Assembly: GCF_000003815.2 (NCBI RefSeq)
Contig: NC_049997.1
Coordinates: forward strand, 10,951,423-11,004,085
Source of the DNA: Branchiostoma floridae
Taxonomy: Eukaryota; Chordata; Leptocardii; Amphioxiformes; Branchiostomatidae
Length of the DNA: 52,663 nucleotides
Reading direction: 5' to 3'
Shown here: piece by piece, positions 23,223 to 33,237 of the stretch
How positions within the stretch are numbered: position 1 is the first letter of the stretch
Layout of the letters: each line of letters begins with the position of its first letter
Program-made: the position numbers and the translations under genes
Notes under the pieces: model-generated
What the model saw: the letters and a program-made list of their open reading frames with translations, nothing else
What the model was told of the DNA's origin: nothing
The model's database searches: none

Positions 23223-23559
23223 GCTGAACATCTATCAATTAGAAGTGTAAAGGTAGTCGGCTATTTGCAGCAAAGGGAAACACGAATCTGTATACAAGGA
23301 TCTTACAAAATTTAATACTATATAATACTATAATACTTCGCAGTAAAGGGGCACAGTTTAGGATAAAGTTTCAGTAACTTTAGACACCTGGATGACTTTA
23401 ATAAGAATCCATGAGACAACATTTCATAATTAAAACAGGTTTATTAATCAAAGCAAAAAGCATATGAAGGTCGAATTGTATTCAAATCGTATTGTATCAT
23501 TTTTGATTATTCAAATCTCCTTGCCATAACTAAAGCAATACATTGATACAATCTTTAGT

Positions 23560-24770
23560 ATGATAACTTTCTGTCTTTTCGCCATGGGTTTTACTATGGA
23601 ATTCAAGTGATTAAAGTAACGCACACTTTGAAGTTCGATCATATGGGGTCGCTTTGCGCTGACCCAAGGGTTCGCTTAGCGTTTACCCCAGGTGAACCTT
23701 CATTCGCTTTCGAGCCTTGTAGAAAAGTAAGGAAGTAATTTTTGGCACTCAAATAACTTTCTGCCTTGTCGCTATGGGTTTTACTATGGAAATTCAAGTG
23801 ATCTAAGTAACGCACGCTCTGTGTAAGATTCTGGAAGTTCGATCGTATGGGGTCGCTTTGCGCTGACCCAAGGGTTCGCTTAGCGGTTACCCCAGGTGGA
23901 CCGTCATTCGCTTTCGAGCCTTGTAGAAAAGTAAGGAAGTAATTTTTGGCACTAAAATAACTTTCTGTCTTTTCGCCACGGATTTTACTATAAAATTCAA
24001 GTGATCAAAGTAACGCACACTTTGTTTAAAATTCGGGAATTTGAATCGTATGGGGTCGCTTTGCGCTGACCCAAGGGTTCGTTTAGCGGTTACCGCAGGT
24101 TATTCATTCGCTTTCGAGCCTTGCAGAAAAGTAAGAAAGTAACTTTTGGCGCTCAAATATTTTTCTGCATTCTCACTACGGGTTTAGCTATGGAATTCAA
24201 GTGATCAAAGTAACGCACGCTTTGTCGAAGATTCTGGAAGTTCGATCGTATGGGGTCGCTTTGCGCTGACCCAAGGGTTCGCTTAGTGGTTACCCGAGGT
24301 GTACCGTCATTCGCTTTCGAGCCTTGTAGAAAAGTAAAGAAGTAATTTTGGGCACTCAAATAACTTTCGACCATCTCTCCATGGCTTTTACTATGGAATT
24401 CAAGTGATCAAAGTAACGCACACTTTGTTTAAGATTCTGGAAGTTCGATCGTATTGGGTCGCTTTGCGCTGCCCCAAGGGTTCGCTTAGTGGTTACCCAA
24501 GGTGAACCTTCATTCGCTTTCGAGCCTTGTAGAAAAGTAAGAAAGTTATTTTTGGCACTCAAATAACTTTCGGCCTTCTCACCACGGGTTTTACTATGGA
24601 ATTCAAGTGATCAAAGTAACGCACACTTTGTTTAAGATTCTGAAAGTTCCATCGTATTGGGTCGCTTTGCGCTGACCCAAGGGTTCGTTTAGCGGTTACC
24701 CCAGGTGAACCTTCATTCGCTTTCGAGCCTTGTAGAAAAGTAAGGAAGTAATTTTTGGCACTCAAATTTT
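23560..24770. repeat. Tandem repeat of about 200 bp, six copies
   Basis: The core ggtcgctttgcgctgaccca recurs at 23646, 23851, 24054, 24254, 24457 and 24659 (period about 200-205). Each unit holds a nested inverted pair, tggggt...acccca around ggtcgc...gcgctgacc, and a conserved tail ttcgctttcgagccttg. Short open frames on the minus strand are by-products of the repeat. Confidence 0.9.
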
Positions 24771-25014
24771 GTAGAATAATAATTTGCATATCAGTTTCAA
24801 AGTTTAAAAAAAGCTGTTACACTTTTGATATTCATACAATATGTTAAGAGGAGTGTAGAGAGGAATGTAGCAACATATTAATACTGCAAATTTTGACAAT
24901 CATCTCCATTAATTTATGCAGGCAGTAAAATAAACGGACGGCAAGCTTTATTACGTGCACTGCCTCGTGTGTACGTGTGTCTCAAGTACTTAGAACTTGC
25001 TGAAGGAGGGTGGG

Positions 25015-25165
25015 GCTAGTCCATTTCTTATTGCTGGAGGGTCTATTTAGGTGGGGACGATTCATTTCTTCCTGCAGAAGGGACTGTTTAGGTGGGGGCA
25101 GTCCATTTTCTTCTTGGAGGATGGAGTGTTCAGGTTGGGACAGACCATTTCTAACTGCATCACCT
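25015..25165. repeat. Degenerate tandem repeat of about 43 bp, four units
   Basis: Units share tccatttctt..ctggaggg..gtttaggtgggg. They read as a weak peptide repeat on the minus strand but lack splice or start signals. Confidence 0.6.
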
Positions 25166-25389
25166 CCTTGTCGCACCCACCCTTTGACCTCTAACTACAA
25201 GGGCTGTAACGTTATATGTTCACACCTGCCTTTTAACATTACCTAGCTAGAATTTCACCTGGCATAAATTACACTTAAAAGCGACCCTGTGTGTATGTGT
25301 GACTACACATATTTATCTCTAGTTACTTTTGACCTGATTCGGGGACCATTCACTGATAAAGGGAGGGGTGCGCACCACAGGAAAAGTAT

Positions 25390-25670
25390 TAGTCTTACAC
25401 GCAGAAAAGTACTTAGTGTGTCACGAAGAAAAACAATAAGTGTGTTTTGCAAAAAAAAAGAATAGTGTGTCGCGCTGCTCGCGCATAAAAAAAGTATTAG
25501 TGTGTTTTACAGATAAATGTAAGTGTCTTGAGCAGGAAAAAAGTAAGTGTCTTGAGCAGAAAAAATTAAGTGTGTTTTGCAGAAAAAATTAAGTGTGTTT
25601 TGCAAAAAAAGTCAATGTCTTGAGCAAAAAAATAAGTGTATTGAGGAGAAAAATAGGTGTTTGGCACATT
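25390..25670. repeat. Short-period repeat of 'aagtgt-cttgagcagaaaaa' type
   Basis: About twelve irregular units of 20-25 bases built from (t)aagtgtgttttgcagaaaa or aagtgtcttgagcagaaaa. There are two interleaved subtypes (ttttgca and cttgagca). Confidence 0.7.
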
Positions 25671-25679
25671 GTTGCTATC

Positions 25680-26620
25680 GGCCACGGTATGTATCTGACA
25701 TATTTTGTAAATATACAAATAAACCGTGAAGGCATATCAGTACAAGACTGGACCGTTTTATCTGCTATTCGGACTGGACCACCTTTTCAGCTACCCCTTC
25801 CTTCACATGGAGGACAAAGGTCAACCAGCTGGATTATCCCAATTTGTTTTAGGGACAGAAGCAACGTTTGAAAAATCTCATTCTCTACATTATCTCTATT
25901 AGTAAAAATGATGTACAACAACATAAGAAAAGGCTGGAATAATTAGTTTTTGATATGTTTATTATCAACGTTATCTTTTCCATATTGTAATGAAAACTAA
26001 AACCGCATAACGTTTAATATTCCTCCTGCATAGAAGAGTGGAATCATCGACAGTTTTGAAAGGAAAGCAGCATGTAGCAGTGCGAGTTGACAACGTTCTT
26101 CGATCGACAGATTCGTGACATTTTGATGTGGTAACATCGCCTGACAGGTAAGATAGTCCAGAATACTGTCAAGCAGGTGTGATGGGACATTTTAATGGAA
26201 AGGTAAGAAAACAAACGGTGTAGGTTACGATTTGATACGAGTGGGGGAGGGGGGCAAAATTTGATTTCCCGCCTTTCGAATAATTTTTTTCCTCGTCGTT
26301 TTGATATCGTCGTCCTATAATAAACTTATGGAATAAGGATTTGAAGCAGTGAGTATGAGTAGCGGGGTTATGTAGTTTGAAGAAGAAAATGGTTCAAATC
26401 AAGACATTAAAATAAGAGAAGGGTAGAGATTGTCATTCATTCATTCATAATTTCTAAGCATATATTAAACAACTTTGAGCGAGGTTATTGACACACCCAG
26501 AGTGTCAATAGCCTACAGGCTATTGTGCTTGGGTGCATGTGTGTCAATAGCCTACTGACACACTCAGTGTGCCAATTGTGTCCACAAAATAAACCCAAAA
26601 CAAGAAAACTGTGTCACAAA
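25680..26620. other. Intergenic stretch, possible 5' UTR exon end of the first zinc-finger copy
   Basis: No coding exon is seen. At about 26152 the plus strand reads gcctgacag|gtaagat, a good donor that could end a non-coding first exon for the gene starting at 28519; unproven. Words tgtcaatagcc / ggctattg at 26480-26560 form inverted repeats and recur at 28218-28240. Confidence 0.35.
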
Positions 26621-26625
26621 AGCCA

Positions 26626-26840
26626 AATACTGTAATTCACTTTGTCTTCACGGTACCAAACTTTCACGGTCTGAGAAAATTTACTTGTTCTCGGAACTAA
26701 ATGTTCACTATCGCAGCAAGTGCACATGCAAAAGGTCTGTGAATTATTTTTTATCAGTAATGATAAGTTCACGTTACAGTCGTCTCCGTGAAAACCGTGA
26801 ACATAACAGTACATTGAAAAAATCAGGAATTACAGTATTA
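26626..26840 (-). mobile_element. MITE with TACTGTAA-type ends (copy 2)
   Basis: Termini aaatactgtaattc and gaattacagtatt are inverted repeats. The reverse complement aligns with 6599-6783, sharing ttcacggttttcac and aacatttagttc. Non-coding. Confidence 0.75.
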
Positions 26841-26878
26841 TGTGTGCAAATGTGTTCCCTACATATATACAATGTACA

Positions 26879-27447
26879 TCCAACATTTTGTAGTTTATGG
26901 GCTTAGAATTTCTATTTATGCCTAAAAATTCAGCCAGCAAACCGCCGGAAGCCCCGCGCGGCATAATATTAAATCCCTGGTGGGCCGGGACGGGTCAATA
27001 ACATCAACAACACGGCGTGCCGCGACACGGTAAAATTTATAATACATGTATTTGCAACATCGTGCAGTGGTTTATCGTCATATCGCCAAGTAAAATTTGT
27101 CCGAGTTAAGTTGCTTTTGATTCTAATGAGTCCAGCAGATCGGTCTGGGTAAGTCACACTTAAGTCATGCTTGTGCTGCGCAATCTCCAGAGCCCAGCTG
27201 CAGGGTTTACAAGTTACACATTTCGACGACAACGCTGGTAAATGTTGTTGAATATTCCAGCTACTGTACATGTATCATTTTATATTTTTTCAAGAATAAA
27301 ACACTACAAAGATTAACCGTGTTGTCGATGATATTGACCCGGCCCGCCAGCTCTATCATGCCATGCCGGGCATGCAGTGGCAGTTTGCTAGCAGAATTCT
27401 TAGGCAAAAATATATTTTTAAGCCCATATAAAACTACAAAATGTTTG
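26879..27447. mobile_element. Foldback element with roughly 135 bp inverted arms
   Basis: The left arm (26879-27015) and right arm (27317-27447) are diverged reverse complements: caacattttgtagttt, gggctta, gccta..aattc, gcaaac, gggccggg, gtcaat, caacacgg all recur. About 300 bp of non-coding sequence lies between. Confidence 0.75.
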
Positions 27448-27454
27448 GTTTATA

Positions 27455-27742
27455 TATAATAATAATAATAGTAATAATAATAATATCCGGTGTATTTGCA
27501 GCCAGTGCCACAGGCAGGTACCCAATGTGTAGGGTAATGAGGCTGTTTAACGTGTTCGAGGCACCTCCTCGAGCACGGGACCCCCGTTTTACGTCCCTCC
27601 CGGAAGACGATTTCGTGGAAAGCTTCGTGAGGCTACAGCAATCCGGACGTCCTTGGTTGGTCTCCCATCCACTGTCCGGACCGCGCGTTGCTTAACTTCC
27701 GAGATCGAGGGATCGGGTGTACCAACGCGCCACGCGGCACAC
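27455..27742 (-). mobile_element. 5S-rRNA-derived SINE with (ATT)n tail
   Basis: On the minus strand the head (about 27742-27655) reads gatctcggaagttaagcaac, then tggatgggagacc. These are the internal-promoter words of 5S rRNA, but the middle is shortened and the 3' stem is absent. The body continues with acgtaaaacgggggtcccgtg and cacgttaaa, recalling conserved SINE core domains. It ends in an attattatt tract (27455-27484). This fits the 5S-headed SINE3 class; the exact family name is not claimed. Confidence 0.75.
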
Positions 27743-27950
27743 ATGCACTCATAATATTTGAGTTCCATGATGTTAAACCTGGTAATGTGTCACAATCTTG
27801 AAGCTGTTTCTTTACCAAAACATGCACTCAAATGCAGAACAAAAAGTCTCAAAGGTGGGGTTTGATGGTTCTAGTCGCAAGACGAAAATATTCATATATC
27901 AAATAGATGTTTAAAAAAGGAAAAAGTACAATTAAAAAAACCTTCTTGGA

Positions 27951-28025
27951 CTCAAACACGGGTCAAAGCTGCTAAAATGGATCCTCAGATCAATGCTCTA
28001 TTAACCACTACGCTATGTACAACTC
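27951..28025 (-). repeat. tRNA-like remnant
   Basis: The minus strand reads tagcgtagtggttaa (A-box type), then ctgaggatcc, then gtgtttgagtcc (B-box type) at tRNA spacing. The arms do not fold into a full cloverleaf, so I call it a tRNA pseudogene or SINE head. Confidence 0.45.
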
Positions 28026-28518
28026 ATTCATTAAGGCCTTAGCGGCTTGAAGTTAGCCCATAGCTTTGGCAGGTCCGTTCATTCCGAAATTCCAATGTCT
28101 AATCTTCTGAACAATGTCTAATCTTCTTTTTTGTGTGAAAAAATTGAGACGAGAGCCTGGCAAATAATGGCGGGAAATTTCATGTGACCAGCTCTGATTG
28201 GCTGGCTGGCATCTTGGTGTGTCAATAGCCAAATCTGGCTATTGATACACTGAGTAGCCACGGCATTCGCTGATGGAGTTAAGAGTAGCGTAACATTAAT
28301 TAACGTTAGCATAAGGAAAGAAGAACAATCTCTTTCAAGAGTGTTGACATTCTCCTATGTAGAAACAATGAGGTGATCAGATAATATGTTAAACCTAGGT
28401 GTTGGAAAAAGAACAAAAACAATACCTGGAAAAATTGCTGTAACATGTTTTACACAAACCTTTCGATTCTTGCTGGACTGTCCTTAGATAATTTTATATT
28501 TTCCTTCCAGGATCAGCA

Positions 28519-31086
28519 ATGTCTGTGCCAGACCCTCTGGATCTGTCCTTTGACATGACCTTGACCCCCGACCCTCAACCTCTGAGTATCTCTCAAGATA
28601 TGACATTGGCCCCTGACCCCCGACCCCTGGGTCTGTCCCAGGATGTGACCTTGGCCCCTGACCCCCGACCCCTGGGTCTGTCCCAGGATGTGACCTTGGC
28701 CCCTGAGCCCCAACCTCTGGGTCTGTCCCAGGATGTGACCTTGACCCCTGACCCGCGACCCCTGGGCCTGTCCCAGGACGTGACCTTGGCAGTTCTCCCC
28801 AGACTGTACATGGAGGAAGTGGTGTCTGAACTGGGCAGGAGAAACATCAGCACCGGGGACGTCAACAACAAGGAGCTGCTGGTGGCTGTGCTGAGGGTTG
28901 TCATGGAGAAGGAATACAGCGGGACGGCAGTTCTGTACGAGAAGGCAAACATCGTGGTTTCAAAGTCGAGTCAAGGTATATAAGCTTTTATAAACAACTT
29001 TCCTGTAACACAGGAAGAATTAAAACGTACCATTTTACTTGCATACTTTTATTTTATTCTGTATTGTGTAACGGTCATATTTCTACATTTAAGGTGCAAA
29101 AATATAAAAGGAATGAACTTAGGTTCAAGCTCTTATATCTGAATGCTCAATATTTGAAACCTTTGTACAGGAAAAAAGATGACAGCAATGCTATGTGGAC
29201 GGCAACAATCTGATGTTTCCGGACTGACTCTCATATCAGGTTCAGAATATGGTAAGTCCACATAAACTTTATAATTTCAATAACATCATTTAGATAAAAA
29301 AGAAAATGTAATGTGAGAGTACAAAAATAGATAATAGTACTAGTAGCCTGTTTTGCAGAGGAATTGAGATGTATTCAAGTCTCCCCTATTATTCCTTTGT
29401 ATAGGAAAAGCAATGTCACAATCCAAAAAGTCAGCAAACTCAGCACATTCTCCTGTTCCAAAGAGACAATCTGTCCAAAAAATGTCTGTACCCACAACAG
29501 TGCCTGCAACAGAACAACAATGGACTTCCCCTACCACAGCACCTGCACCTGTTCAACAGTGTACCATCCCTGCCACGGTGTCTCCACCTGTCCAACAATG
29601 GGTCACGCCAACAATAGCACCTGCACCTGTTAAGCAATGGATCACCCCTACCACAGCACCTGCACCTCAACAACAATGGATCACTCTCTCCCCAACACAA
29701 ATGGTACAGTCCAATATGGAAGAATTAGACAACTTTGATGGTGTTGCTTCCTGTTCATCCTCTGACACAGAAGATCCGCAGATAGTCCAGACTCCACAGG
29801 TGAAAATAACGGTATGTTAAAGCCTTAGAAAATCTGTTTCTTTTTTCAATGTTCTCTACCAGATGAGATAGTAACTTTAATGTAAGTTATTGTGGTCGTG
29901 TAAATCATGAATGCTCAGTTTAATTTTGTTTGGTTTGGATCTCCATTAGTGACTGATATGCTGTTCCTTTTGTAATGTTTTTGATTTCAATTTCAGTTTT
30001 TTTTCTTGCTCCCATAAGGAACGAACACTGAATAAACAAGGTGGTGCCAAGCAGCCGAAACAATGTCCTCACTGTGAGTATACATCACTGGATTCTTCCA
30101 ACTTCAGACATCATGTCCTCAGACACTCCAACAAGAAACCATTCAAGTGTTCTCATTGTGACTATGCAACAAAGACGAGACCCAGTCTAAATCGGCACAT
30201 GCACATCCATACCACCAGAGAAAAACCCTTCAGTTGCAAGTCATGCGATTTCAAAACAGCACACAAAAAATCCTTACAGACCCACATGAAAACCCACACA
30301 GGAGAGAAGCCGTACATGTGTGAGGTGTGCGGACACAGGTCAGCTCTGGCTGCGTCTCTACGAACGCACATGAAGGTACACTCCAAAGAACCATTCAAGT
30401 GTGAAATCTGTGGATATGTGGCAAAAAATGCTTCCCATCTAGAAAGCCACATGAAAACTCACACGGGGGAGTTACCATATAAGTGTGACTTTGAAGGCTG
30501 CAGCTTTACAGCTACAAAGCAGGTGGCGCTTCAGGATCATCAGAAAGTCCACATGAAAGAGAAACCGTTTGCCTGTGACCAGTGTACTTACAAAAGCCAC
30601 AACAAGTACTGTCTGAGTGATCATATGAAAATTCACACAGGTGAGAAACCCCATGCCTGTGATCAGTGTGACTATAGGTCAGTTTCTTCATCAGGACTCT
30701 TCAGACATAAGTTTGACAAGCACACAGGACAGAAGCTCTGGCCATGTGACATCTGTGGTCGCCAATGTTTTTCTGAAGCCCTTTTGGAGAAGCACAAAGA
30801 ACGACACACTCGTGAGCAGGGGCTACTTGTCTGTAAAGAATGTAACTACAGAACATTTGATTTCGTGGCAATGAAAGAACACAAGAGAATACATACTGGC
30901 GAGAGACCATATGTCTGTGACAAGTGTGACTACAAGGCAGCTCTGGAAAAGTACCTGAGATTACACATGAGGAAACACAGTTCAGAAAAGCCATTCAAAT
31001 GTCCGCATTGCGACCACTGTACAAAGAGAAAAGATAGTCTTAAGAGCCACATCAAAAATAGACATAAATGTGAAATAACATCTTAG
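28519..31086 (+). CDS. C2H2 zinc-finger protein, tandem copy 1 (four coding exons, 670 aa)
   Basis: Exons: 28519-28975, 29171-29251, 29405-29811, 30019-31086; phases 1, 1, 0; sum 2013 nt. Exon A begins MSVPDPLDLS and carries five in-frame 15-residue repeats of type QDVTLAPDPRPLGLS plus a partial one. It then has a conserved 60-residue module (LPRLYMEEVVSELGRRN...) whose helix-loop-helix look is vaguely SAP-like. Exon B is 27 codons. Exon C has about five 13-residue APAPVQQWxTPTx repeats and an acidic Ser-rich CSSSDTED patch, a likely CK2 site. Exon D holds 12 C2H2 fingers with TGEKP-type linkers; finger 6 has a Cys-x4-Cys spacing. Expected role: nuclear, sequence-specific DNA binding. An AATAAA lies at 31141. 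The start follows a ccttccag acceptor, so a 5' UTR exon exists upstream. Confidence 0.85.
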
Positions 31087-32199
31087 ATACAGCATTGACA
31101 GGAGAGTTGTTTTGTCATAAGTGTTTTGTAATGAAGGAAAAATAAAGATGCTCTTGTTATTTACTTTTCTCACTTATTTGCATTTCTCACTTAATCAATT
31201 ATTTAAGCATATAGAAGTAAGGCAAGTGAAAACTGTAACAGATACTTGTTATATTCAAATCCTATTACTAATAATTTTAGGGAAATGATTTAGCCATCCC
31301 TATGCTGGGCGGTAATGGGCCACACAAATGAATTTTCTTGTTTCTCTGAAATTGTATTTTTAGAATATAGCGATTGGACGTCACAAAAGTAAACTACCAT
31401 AAAACTGAATGCACTAAGGAAGAAACCTTGTCCATGGGATCTGTTTTGATTGCGTTGTTCCAGGTTATAATAGTGTCCTTAAACCTGAGAACAAACAAAC
31501 TGTTGGCATGGCCTAAGACTAACTAGAACTTACGAAGTAAAAGGACATGTAACACCCGCATGATGGAGAACAAAAGGCACTACAATCATGGCAAAAAAAA
31601 AGGAGGTTGAGTAAATACAACAGTAGTACAGATTACACTCAAGAATATTGACCAGTGTTTGAAAACTTCGAATGTAGAGGCCATTCTACCATGTCACTGA
31701 GGGTTTAAAGTAATATTATATTAAGCTGTAACTATTTTAACAGTCACAATAGTTCTGAATTAGCTTAGAAACTGATATAAATATGGCATTCACTGTAGAA
31801 ATGTTTCTAACATATTATACAAAGGTTCAAAACAGTTACTAAGAACAATGTATTTATGGATATCAAGTCCACAGATGGAGGTATCAAACTGCAATTTTTT
31901 GAAAAAAAGTACAATTTGAATCTACCGTCCATCGACTTTATATCCCTGAATACCCTGTTTAGCAACACAACGGATATAAGTTACCCCGCAGATAAAGGTG
32001 AAGTAACGTTACAAAGCTGTCGAAAATTTTAGAATAAAATGCAAGTTATGTGGAAGTGACGTTATCAACTCAATATATACAGGTATGACAATGATTTCAT
32101 AAAGTATCATTCACTTCCAAACATGACAGGGAGAAATTTTTAAAATTGAATACACCCCCTGAAACATAGTGGGACGGCCCAAACCACTGCTGACCTTTG

Positions 32200-32302
32200 A
32201 ACTCTAAGGCCGCCATTTTCTCAGATCGTGGTCGTGGAAACAGACGAAAAGACGTGATTTTTATGTTGTTGCTTCCTTTACGGAATTTCCAATGTTATAG
32301 CA
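32200..32302 (+). promoter_or_regulatory. Promoter and non-coding first exon of zinc-finger copy 2
   Basis: The block ggccgccattttctcagatc includes a YY1-type gccattttc core. It is followed by cgtggaaacagacgaaa and a donor gcag|gtaggtaag at 32302. The same arrangement precedes copy 3 at 36790-36888. The exon would splice to the acceptor at 33101. The transcription start is inferred from conservation only. Confidence 0.55.
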
Positions 32303-32949
32303 GGTAGGTAAGAGTGATCTTGTCGTGTTTCGTAACAACTAGTAGAAGCCAGTATTGGAATTCCCTGCTACATAACCTTTAAAATTTGCAAAATTCGCGC
32401 GCGCGTTTTAAAAAATTATAGTGGGAGGGGGGGCGTTAAAATCGTTTACTTATACTAACGTTACAGTTTGCTGTCTCAAGGAGAGGATAAAACTTGGTCA
32501 TGTTCTGAATTAGAAGATAGGTAAATAGGGGAATATATAATAAACTAGCTTTCTCAACTTAAACACCCCATACTTGAACCTAACGTTATATTTATAAAAG
32601 TTAAGGTACATTTGTATCAATATTTAACGCTGTTTGTTTGGGCTCCTTTTCAATCTGTTACTGGTGGTACAGAGCTACACTTTCCAGACTGTTGCTTTTA
32701 TTTAGTGTAACGTACATAATTTGAAAAGACATGATGACAGCATATTCAAGTCATTAACTTATTTTCATGCCAACACATAAACAAGACATGAATATAAATA
32801 CAAGAACAAACAAAGTAAATTCACAAATGTAAATCAAAAGATATGACATGGGGTTTGAAGTCCGTTAATACTGGTAGACAATGTTACTTGTGCCAGGTAG
32901 GTTTTAAGAAGAGAGAAGAAGCATGTAAACTGTAATATATATGTATAGC

Positions 32950-33045
32950 TTTCCGATTACTTACTATGTACCAAACTGACTGCATTTAGCCCCAATGGGG
33001 CATGAATATGCAATAAACTTCATTGTCATTGTCATTGTCATATAA
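32950..33045 (+). mobile_element. LINE-like 3' tail (tagccc..ggggca..gcaataaa)
   Basis: Reads ttagccccaatggggcatg...tgcaataaacttcattg followed by a (tcattg)n tract. The same 3' end type occurs at 44470-44560 and, more weakly, at 3630-3672. It resembles 3' termini of CR1/L2-type elements; family assignment is inference. Confidence 0.5.
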
Positions 33046-33103
33046 GAATAGCTGATATATAATTATTAACATTGTCCCAGCATTTTTTCTTCTATTTACA
33101 GAA

Positions 33104-33196
33104 ATGTCCCAGGATGTCACCTTGGCACCTGACCCCCGACCCCTGGGTCTGTCCCAGAACATGACCTTTGCCCCTGACCCCCGACCCAGGACGTGA
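33104..33196 (+). pseudogene. Frameshifted upstream reading frame of zinc-finger copy 2
   Basis: Starting from the ATG equivalent to that of copy 3, 30 codons (MSQDVTLAPDPRPLGLSQ...) run to an in-frame stop, because a repeat unit lost a length not divisible by three. It would act as an upstream open frame in the mRNA. An assembly error in this repeat is possible. Confidence 0.7.
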
Positions 33197-33237
33197 CATC
33201 GACCCCTGACCCCCGACCCCTGGGTCTGTCCCAGGAC

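Larger units (their letters stand above)
31400..33100 (+). repeat. Duplicated intergenic/promoter segment (partner 36160-37510)
   Basis: Blocks line up in order in the two intervals: actgaatgca, agactaactagaac / agactgactagaac, gattacactcaagaa, tatacaggtatgacaa, catagtgggacggccc, the promoter block, and tgtttgggctcctttt. This shows that the unit of tandem duplication included the regulatory region. Confidence 0.75.

Noticed and set aside
27650-27742. Functional 5S rRNA gene
   Set aside because: Only the internal promoter words are kept, the central region is shortened, and no 3' stem or T-run follows. A SINE body and ATT tail follow instead.
27951-28025. Functional tRNA gene
   Set aside because: A- and B-box-like words are present, but no full cloverleaf or acceptor stem can be formed.
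28593-28952. Minus-strand frame of 119 codons over exon A of zinc-finger copy 1
   Set aside because: Antisense of the coding minisatellite; the same shadow appears in copies 2 and 3.
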